64,000 nt of DNA from Lasioglossum baleicum (lineage: Eukaryota > Arthropoda > Insecta > Hymenoptera > Halictidae), in assembly GCF_051020765.1 (NCBI RefSeq), contig NC_134932.1, positions 3,472,001-3,536,000 on the forward strand, in the 5' to 3' direction. This document shows positions 22,401 to 31,700 of the stretch, in pieces. The position numbers and the translations under genes are program-made. Under the pieces are notes generated by a model. That model was given only the letters and a program-made list of their open reading frames with translations. It was not told the origin of the DNA and did not search any database. Numbering within the stretch: the stretch's first letter is position 1; every line of letters starts with the position of its first letter.

Positions 22401-25400
22401 AAGATTAAAAAGAATATTTATCGATCATTATTGATCTCAATTCAATTCTCATTAATAATCTCAAAAAAATAGTCAATATCAATAACCTCGCATATTATTA
22501 ACATCAAAATTAAAAATATATTAATTAATTAATTATAAATTAATTTTTATTAATCTATATCTTATTAATTATTATAACATTATTATCTATAAATATCCCT
22601 AATTTATTCTTTATATGAATATTTTTAGAAATTTCATCTATATATAGTTTGTAATTTATTTAAATATTAACTCACTTAAAATTTACAGAATCTTATATTT
22701 TTTAATTTCCAGAATTTTTTTCACATCTACATATCTTAATTATGTATATTTTCAATTTTAAATCATTCCTATATAATAAAAATTAATTATTTATTCATAT
22801 TTAGACTTTGATTAGAATTAGGAATATCGGTCGATCGATGTCGATCAAGTTACAACTTTATATGATTCGAAGACTTCGAAACTTCGTGCACTTCGAAGAC
22901 TCGAAAGACTTGGAAACTTGGTATGTACACGGTTGGAAGTTCCCTTCGTTCCCTCGAATCCTCGAAGAGTCGAAGCTTCGAAAAAGTAACAGCCCCCCGG
23001 TACATAGTAGTGAATGTAGTGATTCTACGAATTTCGTTGATTTACGAGCTTTCTGGACGAAGAGGGTAGCTCGTAGAGAGTTTATCGTGGTCGTTCGGGA
23101 TGGCTCTCAGAGAAAAGTACGTTGAACCAGACTCTTACGATTGGAGGGTGTGACCTAAATTCACATACACGATCTTCGCGATCATGGTGTACCATGCAAC
23201 ACGGAGTGTGGAAGTGGAGTGTCCAATGCCAACCGGTTGGTGTTGTGCAATGTGACGTAATACGTAATAAGAAACTGCCATCGGTGGCTGAGACGCGCTC
23301 GTCGTAGTCTTCACAATCGTAAACTTGTATCACAAAACTCCATGGTGATCAAAACTGTTGGGAATTGTGCACATAGGGAGGGGGGCCGCTATTGGCTATT
23401 TCTGATAGTTTAACACTTTGAGCCACACTCGCACCAAGAACAAGTTTTACAGGAATATGTATGTTATTTACGACTGTTGTTATCGATAAAAGTGTGCTTT
23501 TATCAAACTCTGTAAATGTAACGCGTTAACGGGGGGGGGGGGGGACCTTTCGTAAATGGCCTGTTTTTCAAGAATTTTTTTTGAAACATGTAATGCGTAG
23601 ATTGATTTAAAATTTCAGGTAGTATCATTTATTTTGATGTTACACATGTAATGTAACAAAAATATTTTATATAAATTTTAATCGTTGATACGAATGGTGC
23701 AACGGCGGCTTGAAAATGGCATCCTGTAAATGCGCCGTGCAGCGTACAATGCACAAAAATGATGTGAAACAAAATGGAAGTCAAAATGGAATCTCTTCTT
23801 CTTTTAATAAAATTTGCCAAATTGCCAAAATGGCCAAGTTTTGAAAAAACGGATCTTCTGTTACAAACACTTGCTAATAACGCTCAGCAAAAAAAAAATC
23901 GTCATACCGAGGCGAATTATTTATAGAATATTACGTATGTACACCAAGTTTCATTAAGATCGAGTAATCGAGTAAGTTTTTGAGCTACGTTGCACGGCGT
24001 TTGCCGAAACGTGTTCACTTCATTAAAAATGCGTTTAAAGTTCGAGCGTTCGACGAAGGCCCTCGACTACTTACCTGAGCCGCTCCGCTCTCGATACAAC
24101 CGTTCACTTTATTTTGAAAATAACGTACGAGAATATCTCTGATCCCTTCCTAACTTTTTTCATTATCATATTCCTCGGGAAACTTCCGATCGATTTGAGC
24201 AGAAAAAATGCTAAAAAATTTTATTTTACGCAAGGTTCCCCCCTTAAATGAATAGTTTATAGGTAAATGAATTTTTTACAAAACGAAAACGAAAACGAAA
24301 GTCCTTCGTTACCCCCCCCCCCCCCCCTTTAAAACTGTATCATATACTTTCTGTACCGCGCGTTCTTCAACTGTAACGGAAGACAAAGGGCTGTACATAT
24401 CATATTTGTCTAATACATACACACACGTGTATAATGTGCAATACAATTTTTCATTTTTACAGATATGCGGCATAGGCATACTTACCGTTGGCATCCTCGC
24501 ACGTGTTCAACTGTCTTCTGTATCCGGAACCTTGGACACAAATGTCATGTTCCCATCGATAACGTTAATCGTTTTGGGAAGTATCATCTTTGTAATCTCG
24601 TTCTTTGGATGCTGCGGCGCCATTCGGGAAAGTCATTGCATGACGATTACCGTAAGTGTATACACTTTAAAAACCGTTCACGCGGCTCTTCCCAAAATGT
24701 TAGACTGCGGAATTGATGTAGTGATAAAAAACAAAAAAAAATTGTATTTTTTAGTTTGCATCGTTTCTTCTGTTCATCTTGCTCGTACAAGTGGCAGTCG
24801 CGGTATATGCTTTCGTCGTCGTCAAGAACCCCGAAAATATAACCGACGAATACAAAAAAATATTCCATAACCAAACGGAGGCACACAAGGAGTTTATAGA
24901 TGTTGTTCAAAGTGGAGTAAGTAATAGAAATTCCTTAGTTCCGTAAGTTCAAACTCGTGACAATGCTCTCTCTCGATCAGCTCGATGAAACCGATACATT
25001 TGTTCGTTTGTATCGAATGTCCGAATATTCAAGAAAATGTAGCACCAGACACGACTCTACAGAACTTATTCCGTTATAGTTCGCGTGCTGCGGTGTCGAA
25101 GGACCGAGAGATTACCCTGGCAGCATCCCTTGGAGTTGTTGCGCGGACAAGAAAGAAGGAGAAACTTGTAGTTTCGGCGAATCTTATAGGGATGGTTGTT
25201 CGGGAAAAATAACTGAGCTGCTCAAAGTTGTAGGCCTGACTCTAGGTGGTATTGCTATTGGCATTGCTGGAGTTGAGGTAACTATTCACTCTAGAATTCG
25301 TGACAAAAAGAAAGTAAGAATTTTCTTCGGTACATAACGATGAAGATAAGTCAACTTTCTGTTCCTGTCTCTCCTCTCCTGTCTCTCATTGTCGGTATCT

Positions 25401-26577
25401 GCTGTGCAGTTGTCACCTTGAAATTTTTTGTGACGAAATTTCGGTACATAGGTTACAACCAATAAGAAAAAAAAAGTCATGGAATAACAAGTATTTCATC
25501 GGCTAAAACCGTATTGGTTACAAATAAGGATTATAAGTAACCGAAAATTTTTTCTCCCGTTGGCAAATCTTATCGTTGCGGAGAAATTTCATTTCGATCA
25601 CAGACTTATCATCGCAGTTATCATCACAGAGAGGCATTTATTTCGATCGCTCGTGACAGTTATCGATGGGAGAAGTTTATTTCTCGGTCGCTCATCATAA
25701 TAGAGTTGTCGATGAGAGAAATTTATTTCGATTGTTCGTAACAGTTATTCGATGAGATGAATTTATTTTGATCGCTCATCAATATTGAGAAAAGAATTAT
25801 CAATGAGAGAAGTTCATTTCGATCGCTCACGTGACTCATAACACACAGTTATCGATGAAGGAAATTTGTAATAGTTATTTATTATTTATTAAATAGTACA
25901 ACTTTCAAATGGTAGACAATCACAATTATCACAAAGACAGTTAACAAACAGATTTTGTATTGTTCTTATGGGGCTGTTGATTCGTCTTGTTGTACGAAAC
26001 CTGCTTCTCGATGAATCTCACAGGTTTGCTTCATCCGAAAAAGAGTAGACAACTCGATAATTATATGTATAACCAACCAAAACGAATTTTCCGCATCGAT
26101 AATTATTATGAACAAGTGAAAAGAAATTCGATCATCGATAACTGTTATGAGTCACGTGAGCGATCGAAATGAACTTCTCCCCTCGATAACTGCTTTGAGC
26201 AATTGAAAAAAAGTTTTTCTTCCTCGATAACAGTTATCGAGTAGGGTCCAATTTTTTGAACGCTAATAACTGTTATTTGTAAGCAAAATGTATAAAAAAC
26301 GATATTTTTTAATCATTTTGTTCTTCGAATGTTTTTCTTTGTATAGTATATTTCGTGTGCATTTTATCTTAAATTTCAATAATAATCCACTTGGAATAAT
26401 ACTTGGGATACTTTTGGTCTCTGAATTTTTATATTATTACAGTGGAATACACTGATCGAACTGATGCTGATTCAATCGCCGTTCTCTTATGTAATGTTAC
26501 AGCTGCTGGGCATCATTTTCGCACTCTGCTTGGCGAATTCGATCCGAAACACAGAACGCAGGGGTTACAGAGTCTAA
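10422..26577 (+). CDS. Tetraspanin (gene 2, canonical), isoform from first exon 1a
   Basis: Exons 10422-10481, 24463-24651, 24755-24916, 25080-25277 and 26503-26577 join in phase 0 to give 227 residues, the usual tetraspanin length. The N-terminus MGCGMGMIKYLLFIFNFIFA is typical (Cys near the membrane, polar Asn in TM1). GCCGA is at residues 69-73 after TM2. TM3 is at about 77-103. Loop motifs are CCG (140-142), PWSCC (154-158), and cysteines at 167 and 177 (DGC), six in all. Possible N-glycans are at NIT (111) and NQT (122). The TM4 segment GGIAIGIAGVELLGIIFALCLA is followed by a short RRGYRV tail, whose YRV end could be a sorting or PDZ-type signal. Intron 1 is about 14 kb and holds a second first exon (13044) and several transposons. 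All residues and phases agree, so the model is firm. The exact subfamily is not assigned. Confidence 0.93.
13044..13103 (+). CDS. Alternative first coding exon 1b of tetraspanin gene 2
   Basis: This 20-codon exon is the same length and phase as exon 1a. It starts at ATG in GATCAAGATG and ends CTTTCTA|GTAAGT. It encodes MSCVSDCIKWLLFIFNFLFL, clearly a second version of the N-terminus and first half of TM1 (compare KYLLFIFNFIFA in 1a). The cytosolic head has two cysteines (3 and 7) against one in 1a, relevant because tetraspanins are palmitoylated there. No other tetraspanin exons lie between it and the shared exon at 24463, so it must splice to that exon. Upstream GC-rich sequence (12700-13040) probably contains its own promoter. 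Confidence 0.85.
13262..13317. mobile_element. Solo end of a TTAA-type MITE (CCCTTTGCACTCGG family)
   Basis: It reads ATTTTCGAGTTAAAATAGCTC then CGAGTGCAAAGGGTTAA. The same end occurs at 38880-38922 and 39850-39916 and is followed by TTAA each time. Only one end is recognised here. Confidence 0.6.
13544..13787. mobile_element. TTAA-flanked MITE, CCCCTTGCC family (copy 1)
   Basis: The 244-base element has inverted termini CCCCTTGCCATGTCAT and (reverse of the right end) CCCCTTGCCGTGTAAT. TTAA lies on both sides (13540-13543 and 13788-13791), the piggyBac-type target. Copies 2 and 3 are at 59100 and 62248. It lies in tetraspanin gene 2 intron 1 just after exon 1b. Confidence 0.82.
14397..14447. 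mobile_element. Solo end of the CCCTTTGCACTCG TTAA-type family
   Basis: TAGTGGCGCCTCAGAGTCGC is followed by GAGTGCCAAGGGTT. In reverse it reads AACCCTTGGCACTCG then GGCGACTCTGAGGCGCC, the left-end sequence seen at 38537-38580. Confidence 0.6.
14448..19587. other. Interior of tetraspanin gene 2 intron 1, no feature recognised
   Basis: About 5 kb with only short unrelated frames, for example 17064-17414. It contains a (GCA)n run at 14957-14974 and GCGCC-type tracts near 15417 and 17621. No exon with tetraspanin features and proper splice sites was found. Enhancers could be present but are not visible by eye. Confidence 0.4.
19761..20697 (+). repeat. Left arm of giant palindrome (937 bp)
   Basis: It begins GAAAGGGCCTAGCCGATTAA and ends at GTGCCTATAAAA. 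It is repeated in inverse orientation at 21366-22303 with essentially one 1-base insertion. It includes a tRNA-Arg-like sequence at 20401-20472 followed by a T-run. Two chance frames on this arm recur identically on the other arm, which only reflects the duplication. Confidence 0.93.
20401..20472 (+). pseudogene. tRNA-Arg(ACG)-like sequence, left arm
   Basis: The segment CGCCGGTTGGCACCGCGGTT, AAGGCGTCCGACTACGGAGC and GGGGTTCGAATCC resembles arthropod tRNA-Arg(ACG). The anticodon loop is CTACGGA, the anticodon stem TCCGA/GCGGA pairs 4 of 5, and the A and B boxes are intact. The T stem pairs only in its inner three pairs and the acceptor stem is poor. A T-run follows at about 20475. It is probably a tRNA-derived Pol III module rather than a working tRNA. 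Confidence 0.6.
20698..21365. repeat. Spacer of the giant palindrome with a diverged internal copy
   Basis: This is the 668-base loop between the two arms. Its segment 20937-21066 (CAATTTCTTATTATG, GAGTTTAACAAT, ATACATACAAAAATAGTTTTGG) is a diverged direct copy of left-arm 20489-20632, so the family sequence is present three times in the element. No transposase frame is seen. Confidence 0.7.
21366..22303 (-). repeat. Right arm of giant palindrome (938 bp)
   Basis: It is the inverse of 19761-20697. It ends GGCTAGGCCCTTTC. The only difference noticed by eye is an extra A near 21553 (AAATTTG against CAATTTC read in reverse). Confidence 0.93.
21591..21663 (-). pseudogene. tRNA-Arg(ACG)-like sequence, right arm
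   Basis: It is an inverted duplicate of 20401-20472 with the same anticodon loop, B box (GGTTCGAATCC, here GGATTCGAACC at 21601-21611) and T-run, and the same imperfect T and acceptor stems. Confidence 0.6.
22400..22805. other. Extremely AT-rich block
   Basis: About 400 bases made almost entirely of A and T (TTAATTAATTAATTATAAAT and similar). It lies between the palindrome and the right end of the outer element. There is no open frame and no recognised mitochondrial gene. The origin is unknown. Confidence 0.5.
23530..24243. mobile_element. TTAA-flanked inverted-repeat element with poly-G/poly-C ends
   Basis: The left end is TTAAC followed by a G-run and ACCTTTCGTAAA. The right end read in reverse is TTAAGGGGGGAACCTTGCGTAAA. 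TTAA is at 23526-23529 and 24244-24247. The inverted match is short and imperfect, so the call is moderate. It lies just upstream of the shared tetraspanin exon 2, whose intron side also carries a C-run at 24313-24328. Confidence 0.5.
25600..26250. repeat. Minisatellite arranged as an inverted repeat in the last tetraspanin gene 2 intron
   Basis: From 25600 to 25870, about six units of roughly 42-60 bases carry GTTATCGATGAGAGAA, TTTATTTCGATCGCTC and GTGAC. From about 26060 to 26240 the same words occur in reverse (GAGCGATCGAAATGAACTTC, CTCGATAACTG). The two halves can form a large hairpin in the intron RNA. Confidence 0.7.
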
Positions 26578-29500
26578 ACACTTCGAGAAAGAAAGTATAT
26601 ATGTATATGTATTTATATGTTGCGTAAACGGTAAATAAGTAAACACTTACTCTACCACTTGTAATTCGAGCATAAAGCGGTGGTAGGCGTAACAAACATT
26701 GTAATGCAACAAATTTAGATAGTTCCAAAGGACGAACGGCGGCGGACAGGATCTAAGAGCAAATGAGACATGAGAATGTGCCTTTTTATTTTCATTTTTC
26801 GACCATTGTTTACGCGTTTAAACCTTATAATATTTGTATGTGATATTGAATGTATAAACGTATTATTTAATGTAGTTTTTTTTTATTTTGATATATATTT
26901 GTTCCATTCATTTGGATATATTTTTTATTTACGATAAACGAAACACAATAGTAATAATAGTAATTAAATATTAACGATGTTGATCGTGGTAATCGCGCGG
27001 TGCAAAGTGTGTTTGTAGAAGCTTAACGCGTTTACTTCTTCTTCGTGTTGCGTATACGAAATTTGAAATTAGATAGCAGTCGTCTCACTGTCGACAACTC
27101 TACAACTTACCTAGCATTCTTGCACACGCGATGGGAACAAATTGATCGTTAACGAGTTAATTTTCTTTTCGAATTGTATTACAGTTTATGGTTAGTTGAA
27201 ATGAAAAACGTTACATTCTACAATATTCTAAACCTCGGATAACGAAATGTTAAATCACAGTGCGTCATGGTAGTTCCGCGAACGTATAAAAAAATATTTT
27301 TATATTAATATTTCACATCGCTTACAGATGCTTTTATATAAGATACAGTTCATATTGTTGTTTGTACAGCACGCGTATTTCACTATATTTTTCAGAGAAT
27401 AACGTTGAATCATATACATTTCCCATTTAATAAAACTGTATTTTTTCTCGAAAAAAAAAACCGGAGGCTTATCCTTATTAATCCACTGACAATTTCACGT
27501 CCGAGAAAATCGAACCGAATTGAAAACGGCGCGGCGCGGCGCGGCGTTTCCTTTGTACGAGGTCGTTCTGCCGTGTTTCGAGCGTAATTACCACAGCTAT
27601 TTACATGCAAAATGAGACATCGACGTAATTAAATAAATCTCCGTTGTTTATTGAATTACCTGTCTCTATCGTAGCGGACGATACGATCAAAGTGGACTAT
27701 TAAATATAATAATACATATAATGTACCGGCACTGTATACCGATAGTTTTGTAGGAACGGTTTTCTCTAAATTGAACATCGATTATGCGCCTTTACATTCG
27801 TTATATTGTCGTTATTTATTAAGTTCAAGAGAAGATAACTTACATCTGTTTGCGTGTGTGTGCTATAATACATACTATTTACAAATTCCCCAGATCGCAT
27901 GTACGGCGGCGAATCGATCTCTCGATTTGCTCTTTCGCTTCGTTTCTCCATTTTTCGTTATTCGTTATTCGCCGGAGGGGAGCAGTGCTTGGTAATCGTA
28001 CCCTCGATATAATGTAAACTTACACGTATCTTACGGCTATGTTTCCATTAATCGATTACTCCGAGACTGCAGGACAAAAATTCTTTTTCTTTCGTCGTCG
28101 AAACTCCTTCGTTGTAGAGTTACTAAATGTTAAAATTAGTCTCATATAGTATACCATTAACATCTCTATGATATAACTAGATACAAATTATATACGCCAC
28201 ACATCGTTCTCCATTTTTTAACATCATTTATAGAGTGATTATGCGTTAACGTAAAAGTTGGATGTCGGACTTTGGATTCCGAGCCAATTTTTAAACAACA
28301 ACATACGAAATACGAACAGACGTGGTTTCGTTTGTGAAAGGTTGTAGAGTAGATAAAACATAAAACGGCTCAACGCAAAAGACAACTTTGCACCCGATTT
28401 GCATTCGATTTTTAGCTCGGCAGACTGTTCACTGTGTTCACACACACCTGGTGATGACGAGTTGTTGTCACTTTCGTGTGTAACTGCTACTTATCGTTTT
28501 AGCCAGCTACCAGCTTAATTAATAATTAGACAAGTTCTCGCAATCGTTTGTGTGTTTCGATAATTTTCTTTATCTCTATTCAGTCGTCTACAAATTGTAT
28601 TTCTAATCGATTGTAAGTCGACGAGAAAGAAGTGTACTGAGCCGTCGTTAATTAAAAGTTATTTTAACTGATGGTGCACGCTGAAAACTTCCGATAGACA
28701 ACCCATTTGCTGCAAGCCTCTTTGCATAAAAAAATACCAACGATTTAACATTACCGATAAAGTCGTACACAGATCCCTTTGTGGGAATTATTAAACTGAT
28801 TTGCGTGTTACTCTATAATTGCTGTAACAAAAATTACGCGATATCTCATCGAACAAGCCTTAAAAATTTTCATAGAAAATATTGATAGAAAAGTATACGT
28901 ACATACTGGTACAAACGGATACTGGCTGCAAACGGGTAAATGGTACTCGATAGCGGAGCCATTTTCAGATCGCAGAATCTTTGTTTACCAGGCGTCAGTC
29001 CAATCGATTGATTCACCGATTATAATCCGTGCCATCGCAATCGAATACCTATTTATTTACTTGTAAAATATCTTGATTTGTTACATCAACGTTACACGGA
29101 CTAATGATATTTTTTTTCTTTTCCGTCTCATCGAATTCGACCGTAGAAACCGTGACGCGAAAGGTCCGTCCGTCCGTTACAATGTTTCGTTCGCGACATA
29201 CCATAAGTACCTACGTTAATCGCGGATCGTTTTTTTTTTCTCTCTATCATAAACAAGTCACGCTTATTCTCTACTGTTATCCACGACAAGAGACATTTCT
29301 GTGAAAAATGTGTCGCACTCGACACGAGCAACGAGTAGATTACAGCGTGCCTCGGACGTTTCTTTGTCGACGATCGTCCAGGAAATAGTACAAATTCATA
29401 AAAAATCGTCGAGCGACCCTTAATCTAGAGTTTCTAAGCTCAAGGTTTCGGAAGATTTAGATGACGCGTCGCGTTCGAATCACTCGGGCTCTGTTTGAAA

Positions 29501-29860
29501 AAAAACGTAGAAACTTCTTGTCGCTCGTTCCTAGTTCCTACTCGTTTTTCGGAATTACAATTCTCCTCTTTTTATTCTTCTGTTTTGTCTGTGCGTAACG
29601 CGAGCTTTTAAGAATATAGGGATCTGTGTGCCATTGTTTATCGTGATCCGGCACGACGGGATCGCCGATGGAAGCACTGGAAACGCTTGAAACGACTCCG
29701 ATCTGCTCGATAGATCGCGAATCGTGAAACACGGTCACGATACCAGTCTACACATTAAGCTCTAACAACGTTTCGACAACCATGATTCGCTTTCACCGGT
29801 ATATGCGAGTATTACGCTAATCGAGAAGACATTACCCTCCGTCTTGTGAGCAACAGTGTA
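26578..29860. other. 3' flank of tetraspanin gene 2 and intergenic DNA
   Basis: AT-rich flank with a GGCGC tract at 27528-27546. No recognised gene. The frames near 27405-27995 and 28239-28445 have no recognisable protein and no splice context. Confidence 0.4.
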
Positions 29861-30190
29861 CGAGGTGTGCCAAAAAAGAACGGAAATTTCGTAATTTCGC
29901 GGGTTGTACATATTTGTGTCTGATGTTTAGTCGATGTTTACATGTGTTTTGGAAAATCATCGATTGTTTGTTCACACTTGATTGCTTGTTCATGATTTTT
30001 GACCAAAACCAACACTGTAATGATGCCCCGGCTTCCATATTCACCGAATATGGCCTCCTGTGGCTTTTACTTTCTTCCGAAAAATTAAGAGCACCTTAAA
30101 GGGTTGTTTTTCAGGCACCCCTATCGTTCAAAGGTCGAGTTCCAGAAGTGTAAAAATGTTGAAAAAACGCCCGAGTATGAAATTCAACAG
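29861..30190 (+). pseudogene. Decayed mariner transposase fragment
   Basis: It starts with a mariner-like terminal sequence (CGAGGTGTGCCAAAAAAGAA). Downstream, one frame reads PYSPNMASCGFYFLPKN, matching the mariner YSPDLAPCDFFLFPK region around the last catalytic aspartate. A stop follows directly, then an LKG-like sequence in a degraded frame. The right terminus is not seen. Confidence 0.7.
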
Positions 30191-31357
30191 AGTTTAGTAC
30201 GATTTTTATTCATTTTCGATCTACAAATGTTTATATTACCAATGAAAATAGAATTTTATTTGGTACCGCTTTCTTAAAATTTGTCCAGAAAAATTGTAAA
30301 TTCCATAAACATCCGTAGTCTAGTAATATGTAACGGAGACTATTATGAAAGGGATAACGTGAAAAATGAAAATTCGCGTTATTTTTCCAACACACCTCGT
30401 ATTTCGAATACAACAAATTCTGTGTTCTGCCCGCCTGTTTGTAACCGGGGAAGAGTGGTGTTTTCACGTTTTCACCAAGGAAAATCGTATGCCGAGATCA
30501 TTCGCTCGCACGAGGGACGAAACGTCGACTGTTTCTGCTGAAAGGAGGAAGCTCGAACGTAAACGGAGAGAAAAGAAAAGAAAAGAAAAGAAAAAACAAC
30601 GAGAAAACGTTAAGGACACCGACGCGACGGATCGGTGTGCGAATCACTTCGGCGGCCATACGAACGAAATGACGCGCGCGCGGTGGTGTCGGCGTTATTT
30701 CCAATGGTTCAATCTTCGATGCGTGTCGTTCAGGGATATTATAAAAATCGTGGGCATCGAAGATCCGATCGGATAATGGATCTTGTTTCAAGTGAGTAGC
30801 GTATATTTACAAACTCTGGTAGCGAGTGAGTTCGGAATAGTTCGCTAGGGGTCGGATTCGTGCACACGTCGCGCGTCGCTGAGGTTCCTCGTTGATAGGC
30901 AAACTAAACACTGTGTACCTCTCATTATTGATTCGTCGAGTGTCGGACACACTTGTCGGAATAGCGCCGTTCGAGGAGGACACACTCTGCAAAACCATTC
31001 TCCGCAAACGTATTCTCCTCCATCGGCGCGAATATACTACTCCAAGTTTCTATCTAGCAAACATTTACATTTCACTCTGTATTACGAGTCTAAACTACAC
31101 GGACGTTCAGTCGTGAAACAAAAGAATTTCAAAGGGTTCTTTTCGCGCAGCGAACGTTTTTAAATGAAACGATACCGGATGAATGCGTGAGTTGGTAAAG
31201 GGGTTTGAATATTTACCCTGTTCCACATTTATTCCAGCACATTGCAAGCGAAATCTTTAGTGTGAACAAGTTTGTCACAGGAATGACGGGGGAATGTTAT
31301 ATCTTTTTGAGATTTGTCGGATCAACGTTTCATCTCACACACACACACACACACTCA

Positions 31358-31408
<51 letters not shown>

Positions 31409-31700
31409 GATCAAGAAAGTCAGAAGTGCGGTAACAAAGTAATCCTTGGACCCAGACTTCCTCGATCATATATGTACACGGTATATCTATCTAGAAATGT
31501 TGATCTGGAAAATCTGAAAAATATCACGTTCCATTGTTTCCGTTACAAATTCATTCGTGCCAAGGATTTTGTTGACGAGCGTGGTGGATAAGGATAAGGT
31601 GAGAACGCAGCAAGAAGTCTTTGAATCATCGTGGATCATCGGCGTAAAACCAGTTTGCCTATCGTCGTCGTCGACGGGGATGCTCGTTCGGCGTGCACGT
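30191..31700. repeat. Intergenic region with a (CA)n microsatellite
   Basis: 31335-31407 is a long CA dinucleotide repeat with minor interruptions. 30575-30597 holds an (AAAGA)n run. The rest is the 3' flank of the minus-strand NCKAP5-like gene. Frames here (such as 30366-30776) look like chance. Confidence 0.6.

Larger units (their letters stand above)
19588..22998. mobile_element. Outer composite element with CTTCGAA-rich ends
   Basis: The left end is TAGGGCTGTTACTTTCCTTC and the right end is the inverse (AAAAAGTAACAGCCC). The adjoining 120 bases on both sides are full of CTTCGAA/TTCGAAG words (19605-19720 and 22866-22985), like the subterminal repeats of hAT-type transposons. It encloses the 2.5-kb palindrome and an AT-rich block. 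No target duplication is clear and no transposase is seen. The boundaries are inferred from inverted ends only. Confidence 0.5.

Noticed and set aside
22400..22805. Mitochondrial gene insertion
   Set aside because: AT-rich like insect mitochondrial DNA, but no mitochondrial protein, tRNA or rRNA sequence could be recognised.
25600..26250. CRISPR-like array
   Set aside because: Units are degenerate, spacing is irregular, orientation flips midway, and the host is an animal genome.
30366..30776. 136-codon frame with a lysine-rich run
   Set aside because: The lysine run comes from an AAAGA simple repeat; there is no other support.
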